Of a DNA stretch of 64,000 nucleotides, positions 33,438 through 44,817 are shown piece after piece. Both the position numbers and the translations under genes were made by a program. The notes below the pieces were generated by a model, which was not told where the DNA came from, ran no database searches, and saw only the letters and a list, made by a program, of their open reading frames with translations. This DNA is from Microcyclospora pomicola. Taxonomy: Eukaryota; Ascomycota; Dothideomycetes; Capnodiales. Position 1 is the first letter of the stretch. Every line of letters begins with the position of its first letter. The stretch spans positions 419,119 to 483,118 of the forward strand of contig NHNY01000013.1 in assembly GCA_002786065.1 (NCBI GenBank). Reading direction: 5' to 3'.

Positions 33438-36365
33438 CTACATAAGCGGCTTCTCCAATGCCTCAATGACTGTGCCCTTCTTCACTACCACCCTCGGGCG
33501 AGTGTTACGTTGGAACACCTCCTTGGTGCTCCACTCTGGGCCCATGGGGATTCGTAGAGACCGCTCGTAGATGTCTTTGCCTCCAGCCTGAGTCGCGTAC
33601 TGATGGGGCAGCACCGGCGCCAGGAACTTTTTTCCTTTGCGATCTGTCTTTTCTGAAATGATGACGTTCTCGCGACCTTTGTCTTGACGATGTTCACGGT
33701 TGACGCCCCCCGGAAGTTTGGTTTTGTACAGTGGGTTGTGTTTCTGACGATTGTTGGCCTTGCGCAAGCTTTTTGATAGATTTTCGCCGGTCCACGAGCC
33801 CCAGCCGGGCAGATGGGTGGAGACTTCCTTTTCGTCCTCGGAGGCTTCTGCAGCGTCTTTCTCTGCTTGAAAGGCCAGTGCGACATCGTCGCCTGCGAAA
33901 GCACGAGACTGATAGCTGGTACTGGGGCCGGTGCTGATTGTGACCGCAGCCTGGTCGAACTCCTCATCAATGTTATTCCCCTGGTCTGGTGAAGTGCGTT
34001 CCAATTGGACTGTCTGCCACCCATCTTGATTCACAGCTTCAGTACCACTCTTGTCGACCTTAGCTTTGGCGACGCCCGCTTTGGAAGCGAATCTGCCTCC
34101 CTCCTTGGGCGTGTCCGCGACGATGTCGACTGCGATGATCTCGTCCTCCCCGGTTGCTCTTTCACGCGCTCTATCTTTCTTGCCTTTCTTATTTGCATCG
34201 CCGTACAACCATGCGTTTCCCTGCGCAGGTGTCACACTTGCATGTGGTAATGCTTGTGCAAGGGGGTGTCCCGCGGAGCTGCTGTTTTTCGGCTTCGTCT
34301 TCTGTACAAGATTCTTGGAGTGGGTTTCCGGCTTCGCGTCTGCCACGCCACGTTCAGTGTGCTCCCGACGTTCCAACTCCTCTCCCGAGGACTCAGCCTC
34401 CTCCATTTCAGGTTTGGCGATGGCAGGCAGAGCTGCTTCAGTGTTTCTTGATTTTGGTCCGAAGATCGCTCGTCCTAAGCCTTGGTCGTCTATCTCACTA
34501 TCGCTATCCTCATCTCCATCTTCAACAGCTAGATCTTTGCGTATCCGGGCGACATCCTCCTCGTTCTGCGCACGTCGTTTTGCATCAGCGGCGCGCATGA
34601 ACTTCATGTTCGAGAGACCCTTGTCGGGCTCTTCTGCGCGTCTCAGGTGTTCCAGTTGGTTGAAATTCGTGGTATTGAGGTCACCGTCCTCGTCAGAGTC
34701 GTCGGACGACGAGTCGCCATCGACTTGACCCCCGGCCATACGCTGTTTCAGCTCTTCATTTCGCCTTGCTTGATCATGAACACTATCGCGTGCACCGTCG
34801 TCCCAAACGGTCCGGTTAGTAGCTTTCAAAGACTTCGCCCACTTTGACTCGCGATGCTTTGTGCTCATCCGCTCTTCGGCACGCTTGCGATCGAACTTCT
34901 CGGCTTCACCTTCGTCCAGAGGAATACCTGCAGCTTCGGCGGCTTCTCGTTCTTTCTGTGCTTCTCGTTCTCGTTCTTTGCGGTGGACACGGCGGTAGCT
35001 TTTCGATTTGATTTTGGCAATTCGCTTGGCTTTGATCTCCTCTCGAAACAGGAGATCTCGCGCCCGGCGCAATTCAGCGCGACGACGTTCCACCTCTTCG
35101 ACGGGCAGCTTGTTCGTGGCTAGTTCCTCGGCCTTTAGCAAGATCGCCTCTGCCTCACTTTCATCGACTTTGCCTGACTTCGTCGACATGCCGCTCTCCT
35201 CCATGATGCGTTGGATATTCTGCTCTAGATCTGTTTGTGGTGCGGCCGAGATGAATTTCTCCTTCCCAAGTGGCTCATTGGCGTTGGGGTCCTTGAGAGG
35301 AAAGCTGAGGAACTCTGCTCTCCGGTTGTGCATGACAGTATCGCGCCAGCGGTCAAGCTGTTCTTTTGCCTTTGCGGTGGCAAGTTCACGATTAAGCTTG
35401 TCCTGTTGTCGTTTGGGAAGAGGGGCTGTCAGCGTCGTAGGCTTTGCAGACTTCTTCTTGGTCTTGAGCGCAGCGTGAAACTGTGACTTCGCGGTCGGAT
35501 CCAGATCCGCGAGCAAATCATCTATCGACAGGACTCCTGTTTCGCCGTTTGCAAGCTGACTTGTCGATTCCGTGGTGTCGTCCAGATTTTCCAGACGATC
35601 TCGCAATCTTGCGAGTCGTTCCTCGTCCATATCGTCGGAATCGCCGTCGTTCTCGCTCTCGTCCGATGACGACGCTTCATCTCCTTTCTCGCTGCCACTA
35701 TCCTCTTCTTCCTCTTCATTTTCATCTTCACCATCAGTACCGTCTAGCATCGTTGCCAGATCTACACCCTCTTCTCCGAAATCATCACCTTCTCCTTCAT
35801 CCCCGTCTCCTTCGCTCAGATCGAGTTCATCGTCCTTCGCTTTGCGCATGGTCTTCTTGATCGGCTTTTTAGCGCCCTTCGACGATCCTCGGAATGTAAA
35901 CCCCTCAAATCTCTCTTCATCAGACTCTCCAAACGCTTCGTCGGAGTCAAGATCACTGTCATCATCATCCTCTGCAAGTCCACCAAGAGTCCATTCATTT
36001 CCTGAGCTATCACTGCCTTGCTCTACATCGTCCTCATCCTCGGATCGTTTTCGGCGGCGCACGGCTGGTTGTGAACGAGCCTCTTCGTCGTCCTCGTCAT
36101 CCTCAGCATCATCCTCTCCAACTCTTCTTCGTTTCTGTCGAGGACCATCATCGAGAATTTCTCCAAGTCGATGTTGTGGCACTTTCCGCTTGTCCTGTGT
36201 AGTATGCGAAGCGATCGAAAAGGCGTCAAGGTTGCGCTTTCGATTCTTGTTCCGTGCGTTCTTAGGAGCAGCAGCATTCACGTTCGAGCGCGCGATTCGT
36301 GCAGGCATCCTGGCGTAATGTGTTCTTTCTCGCTGCGTCAAGTTCTCTTTTTCTGGACTTGTCAT
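33438..36365 (-). CDS. UTP14: U3 snoRNP/SSU processome protein Utp14
   Basis: A single exon of 975 residues. Utp14 joins the small-subunit processome in the nucleolus and activates the helicase Dhr1 to release U3 snoRNA during 18S rRNA maturation. The N-terminal third is highly acidic (runs of Asp/Glu with Ser), followed by the Utp14 core with conserved KSKSYRRVHRKERER, RMSTKHRESKWAKSLK and HLPGWGSWTGENLSK. The C-terminal blocks are RKDRKGKK-like basic sequence, VLPHQYATQAGGKDIYERSL and IPMGPEWSTKEVFQRNTRP. These are family hallmarks in the usual order. A downstream Met at 36308 is an alternative start. It is divergent from the mL41 gene across a 134-base gap. Confidence 0.95.
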   Translation of the reverse strand: MTSPEKENLTQRERTHYARMPARIARSNVNAAAPKNARNKNRKRNLDAFSIASHTTQDKRKVPQHRLGEILDDGPRQKRRRVGEDDAEDDEDDEEARSQPAVRRRKRSEDEDDVEQGSDSSGNEWTLGGLAEDDDDSDLDSDEAFGESDEERFEGFTFRGSSKGAKKPIKKTMRKAKDDELDLSEGDGDEGEGDDFGEEGVDLATMLDGTDGEDENEEEEEDSGSEKGDEASSSDESENDGDSDDMDEERLARLRDRLENLDDTTESTSQLANGETGVLSIDDLLADLDPTAKSQFHAALKTKKKSAKPTTLTAPLPKRQQDKLNRELATAKAKEQLDRWRDTVMHNRRAEFLSFPLKDPNANEPLGKEKFISAAPQTDLEQNIQRIMEESGMSTKSGKVDESEAEAILLKAEELATNKLPVEEVERRRAELRRARDLLFREEIKAKRIAKIKSKSYRRVHRKEREREAQKEREAAEAAGIPLDEGEAEKFDRKRAEERMSTKHRESKWAKSLKATNRTVWDDGARDSVHDQARRNEELKQRMAGGQVDGDSSSDDSDEDGDLNTTNFNQLEHLRRAEEPDKGLSNMKFMRAADAKRRAQNEEDVARIRKDLAVEDGDEDSDSEIDDQGLGRAIFGPKSRNTEAALPAIAKPEMEEAESSGEELERREHTERGVADAKPETHSKNLVQKTKPKNSSSAGHPLAQALPHASVTPAQGNAWLYGDANKKGKKDRARERATGEDEIIAVDIVADTPKEGGRFASKAGVAKAKVDKSGTEAVNQDGWQTVQLERTSPDQGNNIDEEFDQAAVTISTGPSTSYQSRAFAGDDVALAFQAEKDAAEASEDEKEVSTHLPGWGSWTGENLSKSLRKANNRQKHNPLYKTKLPGGVNREHRQDKGRENVIISEKTDRKGKKFLAPVLPHQYATQAGGKDIYERSLRIPMGPEWSTKEVFQRNTRPRVVVKKGTVIEALEKPLM

Positions 36366-36499
36366 TTTTTGTCCTCGAAATCTTGGCGTCAGAGTGGTCC
36401 GTGCTCATCGCCGCAATCTCCGCAGATTGAAGTCGTCTACATTCACAAAGGATGCTGTATCTATCTGTTGACAGGGAAGCATCATCACAAGATCCCAAG
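36366..36499. promoter_or_regulatory. Shared divergent promoter of UTP14 and mL41
   Basis: Only 134 bases separate the two start codons, so the promoters and both 5' leaders must lie within this gap. One gene serves cytosolic ribosome assembly and the other the mitochondrial ribosome, so shared growth control is plausible. No specific factor site was identified. Confidence 0.6.
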
Positions 36500-36864
36500 A
36501 TGCATCCGTCCCCTGTGTTACAGAGGGCTCTCCGCCGTCTACCGCTCACGACCAAGCAAGGACCGCACAATTTCTACAAAGGCAACCGGACGGGATCGAT
36601 GGGTGAACATACCAAATACGGTGGTTTCAAGATCCACTTTGCGAAAGTACGCACGTACGTCGTGCCGGATCTCGCAGACTTTGGGGTGAGCCTCGCTACC
36701 TTTCAGTGCATATTGTATCTCGAAGTCGAATGAGAAGCTGACCAGATGTCGCGCTGTAGTTGACGCCATTCGTGGATAAGAGGATAAAACGCTTCCTGGG
36801 TGGGGAACAGGTGACTGGGAAGGATTATCTCGAACTCTGGAAATCAGATGGGGGCAAAATGTGA
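36500..36864 (+). CDS. MRPL27: Mitochondrial large-subunit ribosomal protein mL41 (MRP-L27 family)
   Basis: Two exons, 36500-36685 and 36760-36864, join in frame to 96 residues across a 74-base intron (GTGAGC donor, TAG acceptor). The family core is clear: LTTKQGPHNFYKGNRTGSMG, HTKYGGFKIHFAKVRTYVVP and, after the intron, LTPFVDKRIKR. Basic, short and without acidic residues at the N-terminus, as expected for an imported mitoribosomal protein. Yeast Mrpl27 is the counterpart. An in-frame Met at 36452 would extend the N-terminus by 16 residues but would shrink the shared promoter. Confidence 0.92.
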
Positions 36865-37394
36865 GAAGGTAGGCCTCCAGACATAATGAACGGATAAAAG
36901 TTGTCTTTGGAGATCCACGCCGAGAGCAAGTCGCGGAGAGCGCGTGAGGAATTGAATCGGCATGGACTCCCGCTCGTTGAGCTTTGGCTCAAATTTGAAT
37001 GGCCTGGCATGAGACGTGCAGAATCCATCCAAGGACAAAGACCTCGAGTCGTGCAGGTTGGACCAAGATGCTGTGGACAGGAGGGGGAGTGCTGGTACGG
37101 TTCAAGAATGAAGGCAAAGGACGAGCCACAGGGGGGTGTAGCAGTGCTGGTCGTCGTACTACGTTTGACACGATATGTCTCTACCAAAGGGCGATCTGGA
37201 CATAGCGATCAGAAATATTCGTCTCGATTCCACTCCTGCACCAAGCCATCACAAGAGTTGTTGTAACTAGATCTGTTATCTCAATAGGGTATCTTTGCCG
37301 CAGAAGACATATGCTCAATTTTCCCTGTAGCGCCATTTTCCATGCCGTCACTGTGTGGTCAGTAAACGCCCCGATGTATGTAAGGTCAACCCGT
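36865..37394. other. Intergenic between convergent genes
   Basis: The 3' flanks of mL41 (plus) and of the Nramp transporter (minus). No other gene or repeat is seen. Confidence 0.45.
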
Positions 37395-39231
37395 TCAACC
37401 AACACCTAACCCAAGCAGCACAACAGCTGCGACATCCATAACAGAAATCAACGCCCAAACTGCAACCGCAAGACCTGTAACAAGCCAATGGTTGCGCATT
37501 TTAACGCCTTGCCCACAACCTTGCCCGTCTTTCGCTGTCATGAACTTGTTCCGCGCTGTGAAGTATATAAGGGGTGCCGCGGTGAAGGGTAGGATGATAG
37601 ACAGAGCGACTTGGCTGGCTTCCAATGCGACTGACAGGCCCTCGGCACCAACAGCCCCAGCAATAATGATAGATGGTGTGATAGAAATGCTCCGCGTCAT
37701 CAGACGGCGCACCCAGGGCTTGACTTTGATGTCTAGTTGTCCCTCAGAAACCATCTGGCCCGCAATGGTGCAAACAATTCCCGCAGAAGTGCCAGATAGG
37801 AGAAGAGCAAGGGCAAAGATGGTTCCTGCGGCCGGCGCAAGCTGATCGGTGAGCAGACGGTGGATGCCGAAGAGATCTGCATTATCGGACCCTGCGACCC
37901 CATACAATGAGGCGCCCGCAACGATCAAGATAGCTGAGTTGACGAAGAGAGCGAAGGTGAAGAGCGAGAACGCTAGCTCCACGATGGAGTAAGTCATGCA
38001 GGATTTGATCGCTGCAATCGAGGGATGATATGTGCCCTCTACTAGAGAGGCCGTGTCTGAGTCTCCCGATGATGACTGTACATAGTGCGGCTCAGTGACT
38101 GTGTTGTGTTGTATATCGAACTCCTTAAGACGTGGCTGAATGATACCGCTTCCAAGGTACAGGGAGTGTGGCATCACAGTTGCGCCTAGAATTCCACAAG
38201 CTTGATAAAGCCTGCCGTAAGACAATTGATTAGCAAAATCGGTTTTCGATCAAGCGTTTGCAGATTGTATCTCACCCTTGGCCTTCCACGAGCGCGGAGG
38301 ACGGAATGTAGCCTCTGAAAACCTCGCCCACGGAGACGCCACGAATCAAGGACAATTGGAAACAAAAACAGACCACTACTCCGAGTACCAGGAGTGTGAC
38401 GCCGAGTTCGAATACTCGAAGCATCTTCATCTTCCCGTCCGGTTGCCAAAAAAGAAGGATGAACAGAACGTCAATTATGGAAATTGCACACCCAGCGACT
38501 AATGGGATCTTGTCACAGAGTAGATTCAACGCGATCGCTGTGCCAATAACTTCGGCAATATCAGTAGCGATGATGGCCGCTTCTGCGAAAGCATAAAGCG
38601 TATAGTTCAGCCATCGCGGAAAATGGGCTTTGCACATCTCCGCCAAGTTCATGCCGGAGACAGTCCCAAGCTTGATGCACAGGGATTGCAGGAAGATCGC
38701 GATCAGGTTGGAGAGAAGAATCATGAACAGGAGTTTGAAACGATAGCTGGCGCCTCCCGCCACATCTGTCGCATAATTACCAGGATCGATGTAGGCCACC
38801 GAGATCATGAATCCTGGCCCGATGAACTTGGCATATCGTTTGATTACACGACCCGTATTTATTGCACCACGCTTCCAGAATGGTGCTTTCTTCTCGACGT
38901 CATCAAGACTGCTTTTATGTTTGATGGCCGTACCAAGTGTGTCCTGCAGCATCTTTCCGCCGTCTTCGGGCCCTCTCTTTGGTATTGGTACTTGTGTAGT
39001 CTCACTGGCGTTCCGGAATACTCGCTGACGAGGCGTATTGTCTCGCGACTTTTGGTAGGCGGTTTTCTCGATGTATAGGGTGTCTAGGTCTTTGAGCTGG
39101 TGGTCGTGCTGTAATCGTAAATTTGCGAGATGGGACAGATCGTTATTGGTGGTTAGGTCGGCGGATAAAGCATTGGGGTTCTGGTTGAAGCCTTCATCGA
39201 CCACCGGGTCGGTCTTCGAAGGACAGTTCAT
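37395..39231 (-). CDS. Nramp-family divalent metal transporter (Smf type)
   Basis: Two exons, 38276-39231 and 37395-38211, join in frame across a 64-base intron (GTGAGA donor, CAG acceptor) to 590 residues. It imports Mn2+, Fe2+ or similar ions with protons across the plasma or an internal membrane. The metal-site motif of helix 1 is present (YIDPGNYATD) and that of helix 6 is MPHSLYLGS, with the intron just before it. About 11 hydrophobic helices can be traced. The 110-residue N-terminal extension is polar and may carry trafficking or ubiquitination signals, as in yeast Smf proteins. An upstream Met at 39300 is possible. Which of the Smf1/2/3 roles applies is not clear. Confidence 0.93.
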
Positions 39232-40435
39232 GATGTGCGCGTGCAAGAGACGAAATCCAGGATGGGGAGAGTGTGTTGATCCATGTAAGTGGAGCAACAA
39301 TTGCTCAGGACCTAGGGGGGCTTGAAGAGGTCGAGAAAGAGCGTGAAATAGCAGCAGAGAGTGTGATCATCAAGGTGGTGCAATAGACAGAACAAGAGGT
39401 GTAGCAATTGAAGTCGCTGTCATCCTGTGTTCGTGAGGCGGGGAAAGTGTAGGGGAAAATTGTGTGCAGTCATCGATATCACGCTCACTTACGACGTTTC
39501 CCGAAACCTCCCGAAGTTGAGGGCCTGTGTGGATGTTCTAAAAGCAAGGCGGTGAATACATGTAGTGATGGCCACAGAACCAATGCATCGGCTCATAAGA
39601 CTCTCAAGCATCAGTTCGTTTGCACTACGCTATGCATGATGTGAAAGGAAACAAAATAATGGTGGAGTGAGATGGAGAAAAGATGACCAACAGGCGTTCG
39701 CCGACACTTGCTTACATGCACCTCCTCATCATTCACTTTGCCCGTCAGAGATAAGCGCTGAATGTTTGACCAACAGAAGCATGATTCTTTATGGCAACTT
39801 CTAGATGAAAAAATGTACCGCCTGTACGCATGGGCTGTACATTCTCATGTGCATCGCCGTGCTACTCATTGGGGCGGCCTTCTCTTCTATTGACGTGCAT
39901 CGTTGCCATTGCCACACATCTCAGACTACTCACCCTTTGGCTGAACAACGGAGCGACGACTTCCTGGTACAAAAATTATGTTGCAGACACATTGATACTG
40001 TACAACAAGACCACGCATTGATCTTCATTTGAGCAGTCGACGAGAGCGCCAAGCTCAGACCAAATACACTGACCGAAGTCACTCTTTTTAGCACTTGACT
40101 TCAGTAGGACTACAAGTAGCAAGGTGCGACATATTTCTTGTGCTCAATGTGACTCTTAGGCGTTCAACGCACGATCGTGCCCATGGTGGCCGACGTGTGT
40201 AGATGACATCCGATCGTACACATCGACCGCATCAGGCATATTGTACACAACGTGCAGTGATGTTCCTTCATGTACGACATCAGATTAGCCAGCGCGAGAG
40301 TTGTATTTTACGGCAAGTACATGTAAGGTGACTACCTACCTTACTTTGGTTTACTAGACGCCAATCTCTTTTCATCCTTCTGTCATTCAGAGCTATTTCC
40401 GAGCTATCATTTCCCTTCACTTTTTGCCACACGAT
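39232..40435. other. Intergenic, divergent promoters
   Basis: Upstream regions of the Nramp gene (minus) and of the unknown coiled-coil gene (plus). No ORF of note. A reversed copy of the AGGTAAGGTAGGT motif is at 40334-40345. Confidence 0.45.
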
Positions 40436-41966
40436 ATGTCACTTTCCGTCGACCGCCCACCTCATCCTAAGGTAGGTATGCAAACAGACAAGCTGTACCC
40501 AGTGATTTAGTGCTCGTGTGGTATGAACCGCTTTGTTTGATGGCAGCAAATACTTCCCTGGACGACACTGACGCCATGGGCAGAGAATGCAGGAAAACCG
40601 CACAAATGAGGCTCATGTCGCCAGTGTAAGTATAACAAAACCCATCTACCACTCCCATACACCCCAGCAGGGATCGACGCGGCAATGCGAGGATCCCTTG
40701 CAGACGTCCTTCAACAATGATGTCTTGGCAAAAGATGACCGAAGTCCAATCATTCTTAAACCCAGCCATAACACACCTGCACTGAGCTCGAAACAATGTC
40801 CCCCGTCAGAGCATCAGAGAAACGCGGAGCAGTCACGCATTCGATTGCTCGCGCAACGCCAGAGAACACCCACTGGGAGTTCCGATACGCCTCGTCCCAC
40901 TTCAGCACTCGACGTTGTTAACACTCACACTCAACTGAATACTACGCCGTCGTTACAGATGAAGAACGAGAGCCTGAGTGATGAAGCACTTCTCAGTCTC
41001 GACACGCTCCTCGCCGATGCACGTGCAGCTGCAGAGCTTGTCAATGCCGAACACGCAGCACGTCCGTCTGGTTTCAACGAGACCATACATACTGACTCAG
41101 CATCCCAGTCGGCGAACAGTGGAGTCTGCGAAGCAACGCCAACGCAGACTGACACAGGGCCATCAATGAGCCCAGATCATCCAGGGAACAGCACTGTACT
41201 GGCAGAAGCAGCCGACATACCTGCAAATCTACCCATGGTGCTAATTGACTCTTACTACACCGATCTATCTGAATGGCTGGAGATGACTGGATACCATGAC
41301 TTGACTTTTCGAAGCGCCAAGTTGGCGCCTTATAAAGAAAGGAAGATACTGGAGAGAGAAGCTTCAAGAATTCAGGAACGGCTGGAAAAGCTGAAAGAAG
41401 AAGAGCAAGCTGTCATCGTTGCATTGCACACGTCAGTGAGACGGCCGGCACTTTCAGATGAGCTAGCTCGACCAGCACTGCCCAACACGCTTCGAATCCT
41501 CGATCGCCAGCCCGAAAGTGCTGCCAATGCCTCTGACACACGCCTTCAATCATCGTCACAAGGACAGAAGCGCCCGCGCTTTCGAGAAAGTACGTCCATG
41601 GAAAATACTCCCCACCAAGACAGAACCGAAGAATATCGCTTTCGTGGCGCCAATGGGATGTCGGAACAGCGCTCTGGTGCTATACTCACTCCGACAGAAC
41701 CAAAGGGCCATAAGCGGCGTACGAGTCAGCATGAGCCTGACAACTCGGCATCGCACAGCGGCTTTGATCTTTTCCAGTGGCGTCACCGGACAAGCGGTGG
41801 GAAGTCAATCACAACGCATAGTCAATATGATCGTGATCGTGATTGTGAGAAGTTCAGGGACACGAACGCATATGATGAGCGCGACGTTCCGAGACTCCTG
41901 CCGTATAGGGATAATAGATATGGAGACATGTACAGTGGTGACTCATATACTTACCCTCGTCGATGA
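40436..41966 (+). CDS. Unknown protein with central coiled coil, probably nuclear
   Basis: I propose a 36-base first exon (40436-40471, encoding MSLSVDRPPHPK) joined in frame by a GTAGGT..CAG intron to the main exon 40584-41966, for 472 residues. The Met at 40587 is the alternative start. The protein is mostly polar and disordered. Its only ordered-looking part is residues about 235-300: DLSEWLEMTGYHDLTFRSAK followed by a charged helix (KERKILEREASRIQERLEKLKEEEQ) predicted as a coiled coil. Basic clusters and an Arg/Asp/Tyr-rich tail suggest a nuclear or RNA-associated protein, but I recognise no domain. A 42-45-base segment at 40626-40670 has splice-like ends and could be a very short intron. 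Confidence 0.68.
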
Positions 41967-42774
41967 TGGTACACGACTTGGGGCATACTGTGTACCTTGA
42001 CCATGCGTAGGACTCGGGAGAAGCTCAGAGAAGCAGGAATACTTTCAGTTGATTTGTGCTGCCTCTTCCAGTCAGACAGATCATCAGTCACTACACGAAC
42101 ACCAAGGTGACAACGATCTGAGAGTTATATGATCGAGCATGGTGGCAAAATTGTTGATTTGTTGCCTACATGTACCTACTACGAAACAATCCCCTGACAC
42201 AACAAAGTCAGATGACTGTTTATAGCTCAGCTTCCCTGGTCAGCTTCAACATCTCTGCAGCACGGCTTGGTGATGCTCGCTTGTTCTTGACTTGTGAATG
42301 GTGCCCAATGCCAGATTCCCAGGGATGTGTCCTGAGACTATGGCTGACTTCAGATTGCCTTGGCTGTCTGGGGCGCCATCTCATTGACGGCGTGACCATC
42401 CACCGAGTCCATGGTCTTGAGTATCTGCACGGCATAAGAACAATACCATGGGTCTCTATTGTAGCATTTTCGTGGAAGATTGTGGTCGGAAGAAACATCC
42501 AAGTTCGCAAGCATACGTAAGGTATGTATGCAGTCGCAAATACCAGCGCTTCGCCACAGTACGTACATGCAAAGAGCCTTCGCTTGTCAAGCAAAGACAG
42601 TAATCGTACGCGAATGATATACCCAGAGAGGATCGACACGGCGAGCACGAGCTGATGCAACGACTTGAGCCACTCATCCAGGCACTCGGAAATCTCAGAC
42701 TTCGTCGCGGTTCGATGAACGCCGCGTATCCGAAGGTCGATATCAGGATAGAAGGTTATTGGATGTGGATTGCA
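41967..42774. other. Intergenic between convergent genes
   Basis: No recognisable gene. A minus-strand ORF at 42220-42660 has no family signature and is probably chance. Confidence 0.45.
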
Positions 42775-43803
42775 TCACGTCGCTAGAGGTCTCATGGAGC
42801 TTCGCACGACTTTCCGACCTTCTTCGAACTTCTTAAGCAGGACTGGGTCGAAGGTGCTGTTCAGTTTGAAGTTCGGCGGGTTCTTTGACCGCAACCCTCG
42901 CTCGGTGCGTGGGCTCAACTTGAACGGGTGCTGATCTCGTAGTTGCTCGACTTCAGCCTTCAGACGTGCATTTTCTGCCTTGAGATCTGATCCTGCGCTC
43001 GTGGTGGTTCCATTTGGAGCAGTGATTCCATAAGGCGCAGTGCTGTGTTCGTCGTCCGTCCCCACATCCTTCAATGCGGCTTCTTGCTTCGAAAGTCTGT
43101 CCTCCCTTTCTTGCAACGCCGCCTCCTTTGCTGACAACTCTTTAGCCTTTGCCGTTGTGTCGATCGTGTCAGCCTGTGTGCCATCTAGTTTGGCCTGACG
43201 TGAAGCGATCTCCTTCTCTCTTTCAGCTGCCTTCGCCTCGTTGGCCAGCAGTTCAGTCTGCTTCGCCGTCACTGCCGCTTCGGCCTTCTTCAATGCCACC
43301 TCTCGAGCCGCAACTTGTGCATCCCTCTTCGTCGCCTCTGCCTCCTGCTCTTTCACGGCTTGTGCCGTCGCNCCCGCCTGTCCGGTAGGCACAAAACCAT
43401 CCAGCTGAGTGTCGCGTAGATACCATGTCAGGGCATGTGTCCAGGCATCCTGTTTCGGCCAACAGTACACCACGTTCCCAGTGTGATGACTGGCGTTCTT
43501 ATTCGTCAGAAAGGCGTTCGGAAAGTCTTCGCATTGCATGAAGCAGCTACCCGGTGCAGCACCTGGTGTCAGAAGCCAGAACTGCTTTGGACCAACACCG
43601 ACTGGTGCCGACGCTGCGCCTTTGTTCGCGTGGAGATAGCTCCCACTCTCGACATTTCGGAATGCAAACGATTGTTTTGTGGGCCCTGGCTCGAGAGTCC
43701 ATTGCTGGGCTGGCGTAGACGAACATGTCTGGTTGTTGACCTGATTCCCGGTTCTGGTGACACATGTTCCGCCAGACACGGCTGTGATGAGTACAGCGGC
43801 CAT
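42775..43803 (-). CDS. Ricin-B-type beta-trefoil (lectin-like) domain fused to a coiled coil
   Basis: A single exon of 342 residues. Residues 1-130 fit a single beta-trefoil carbohydrate-binding domain with the QxW-type motif in three places (QQWTLEPG, QFWLLTPG and a weaker ALTWYL), spaced as the three subdomains. Residues about 145-250 are a long Ala/Glu/Lys heptad coiled coil, and a second short one (AENARLKAEVEQLRD) precedes a basic tail. There is no signal peptide and no enzymatic toxin domain, so it is likely an intracellular lectin-like or scaffold protein. The base at 43372 is N, leaving one residue undetermined at the start of the coiled coil. Ligand unknown. Confidence 0.75.
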   Translation of the reverse strand: MAAVLITAVSGGTCVTRTGNQVNNQTCSSTPAQQWTLEPGPTKQSFAFRNVESGSYLHANKGAASAPVGVGPKQFWLLTPGAAPGSCFMQCEDFPNAFLTNKNASHHTGNVVYCWPKQDAWTHALTWYLRDTQLDGFVPTGQAXATAQAVKEQEAEATKRDAQVAAREVALKKAEAAVTAKQTELLANEAKAAEREKEIASRQAKLDGTQADTIDTTAKAKELSAKEAALQEREDRLSKQEAALKDVGTDDEHSTAPYGITAPNGTTTSAGSDLKAENARLKAEVEQLRDQHPFKLSPRTERGLRSKNPPNFKLNSTFDPVLLKKFEEGRKVVRSSMRPLAT

Positions 43804-44817
43804 TCAATGTAGTGTCAAGTGGCAGCGCTTGGGTCGTCGACAGTTTACCGTCGAGTATCTGAGCGGAGGTAGAAGTCGAAAATGAACACAAGAGAGTAGA
43901 AGGTTTCAAGGTATGTAGATACTATATAGAAAACGAGAATGATTGGAGTAATATAGGCTTCGTTTGTTGATCTATTCATTTGTGTGGTAATTGAAGCTCG
44001 AGGATGGAGCTTGATGTCATCGTTACTCCACAAACCGTGCATTGCCTATACCAGGAATCTACAGCATTTGATATGCCTGATGCGCCCACTGCTGCTATTC
44101 AAGGGCCGATCAGATTGCATTCCCGTACAGCAGAAGACTGGAGACCTGACGACCAGTTTCTTGAGTTTTCAAGGTAAGGTGGAAATGTAGGTAGGCTTGG
44201 TTGTTGGATCACTCTCGAGAGCACCCAGGTAGATACAGACGGCGTTAAAGCACCTGGAAGGCTGATCAATGTGGCGTTATCTCGAGAATGGAATCGCACA
44301 ATCGGCGGACATGATGAAGCAATCCAGGTGTAAGAACGAAGAATGTTCAGCATACTGACCCAAGATATTGGATATTCAAGACGGGCGAAGACGACCGTGA
44401 AGCTTCTGTACTTGTGTTGATCAGACCGGATGGATTTGCGTTTGACTGCCGCCGCTTCCTCCCACGCACTGACTGGCCGGCCTCTTTGACGCCGCACCTG
44501 AGGCACGACTTCATGTTCGTCTCCGGCCACCCACGCCATCCTCCTCTGTCACCACGCTCCCCTCCCACCACTCTCCCTCTCCGCTCCACCGACCGCGCAG
44601 TCCGCTGACTTCCGCCGTCCGCTCTGCACCTGGAGAGCAGCGCTGATCGCTGGCGGACTCCTACACGGAGCAGGCGCCAGTTGAACGCTGGAGCTGCGGC
44701 GGGGACTCTTCACGCGTGACGGCCTCCACGCCCACGCAACATCAGCACCACACACCCTCCACCTGACCGTCCAGTCGGTCATCGTGTCTTGCAGAGACCT
44801 CTGACCTGGACCGTCAC
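43804..44817. other. Intergenic, divergent promoters with CT-rich leader
   Basis: It contains the upstream regions of the lectin-like gene and of the F-box gene. About 44520-44600 is strongly C/T-rich on the plus strand, likely part of the F-box gene leader. An AAGGTAAGGT word is at 44171-44180. No gene is recognised. Confidence 0.45.

Noticed and set aside
35572-36318. 248-residue Ser-rich plus-strand ORF
   Set aside because: Antisense of the acidic region of Utp14; the Ser runs mirror Asp/Glu codons.
40626-40670. Possible 42-45-base intron in the unknown coiled-coil gene
   Set aside because: Shorter than the introns seen elsewhere here and the frame reads through without a stop, so I kept it as coding.
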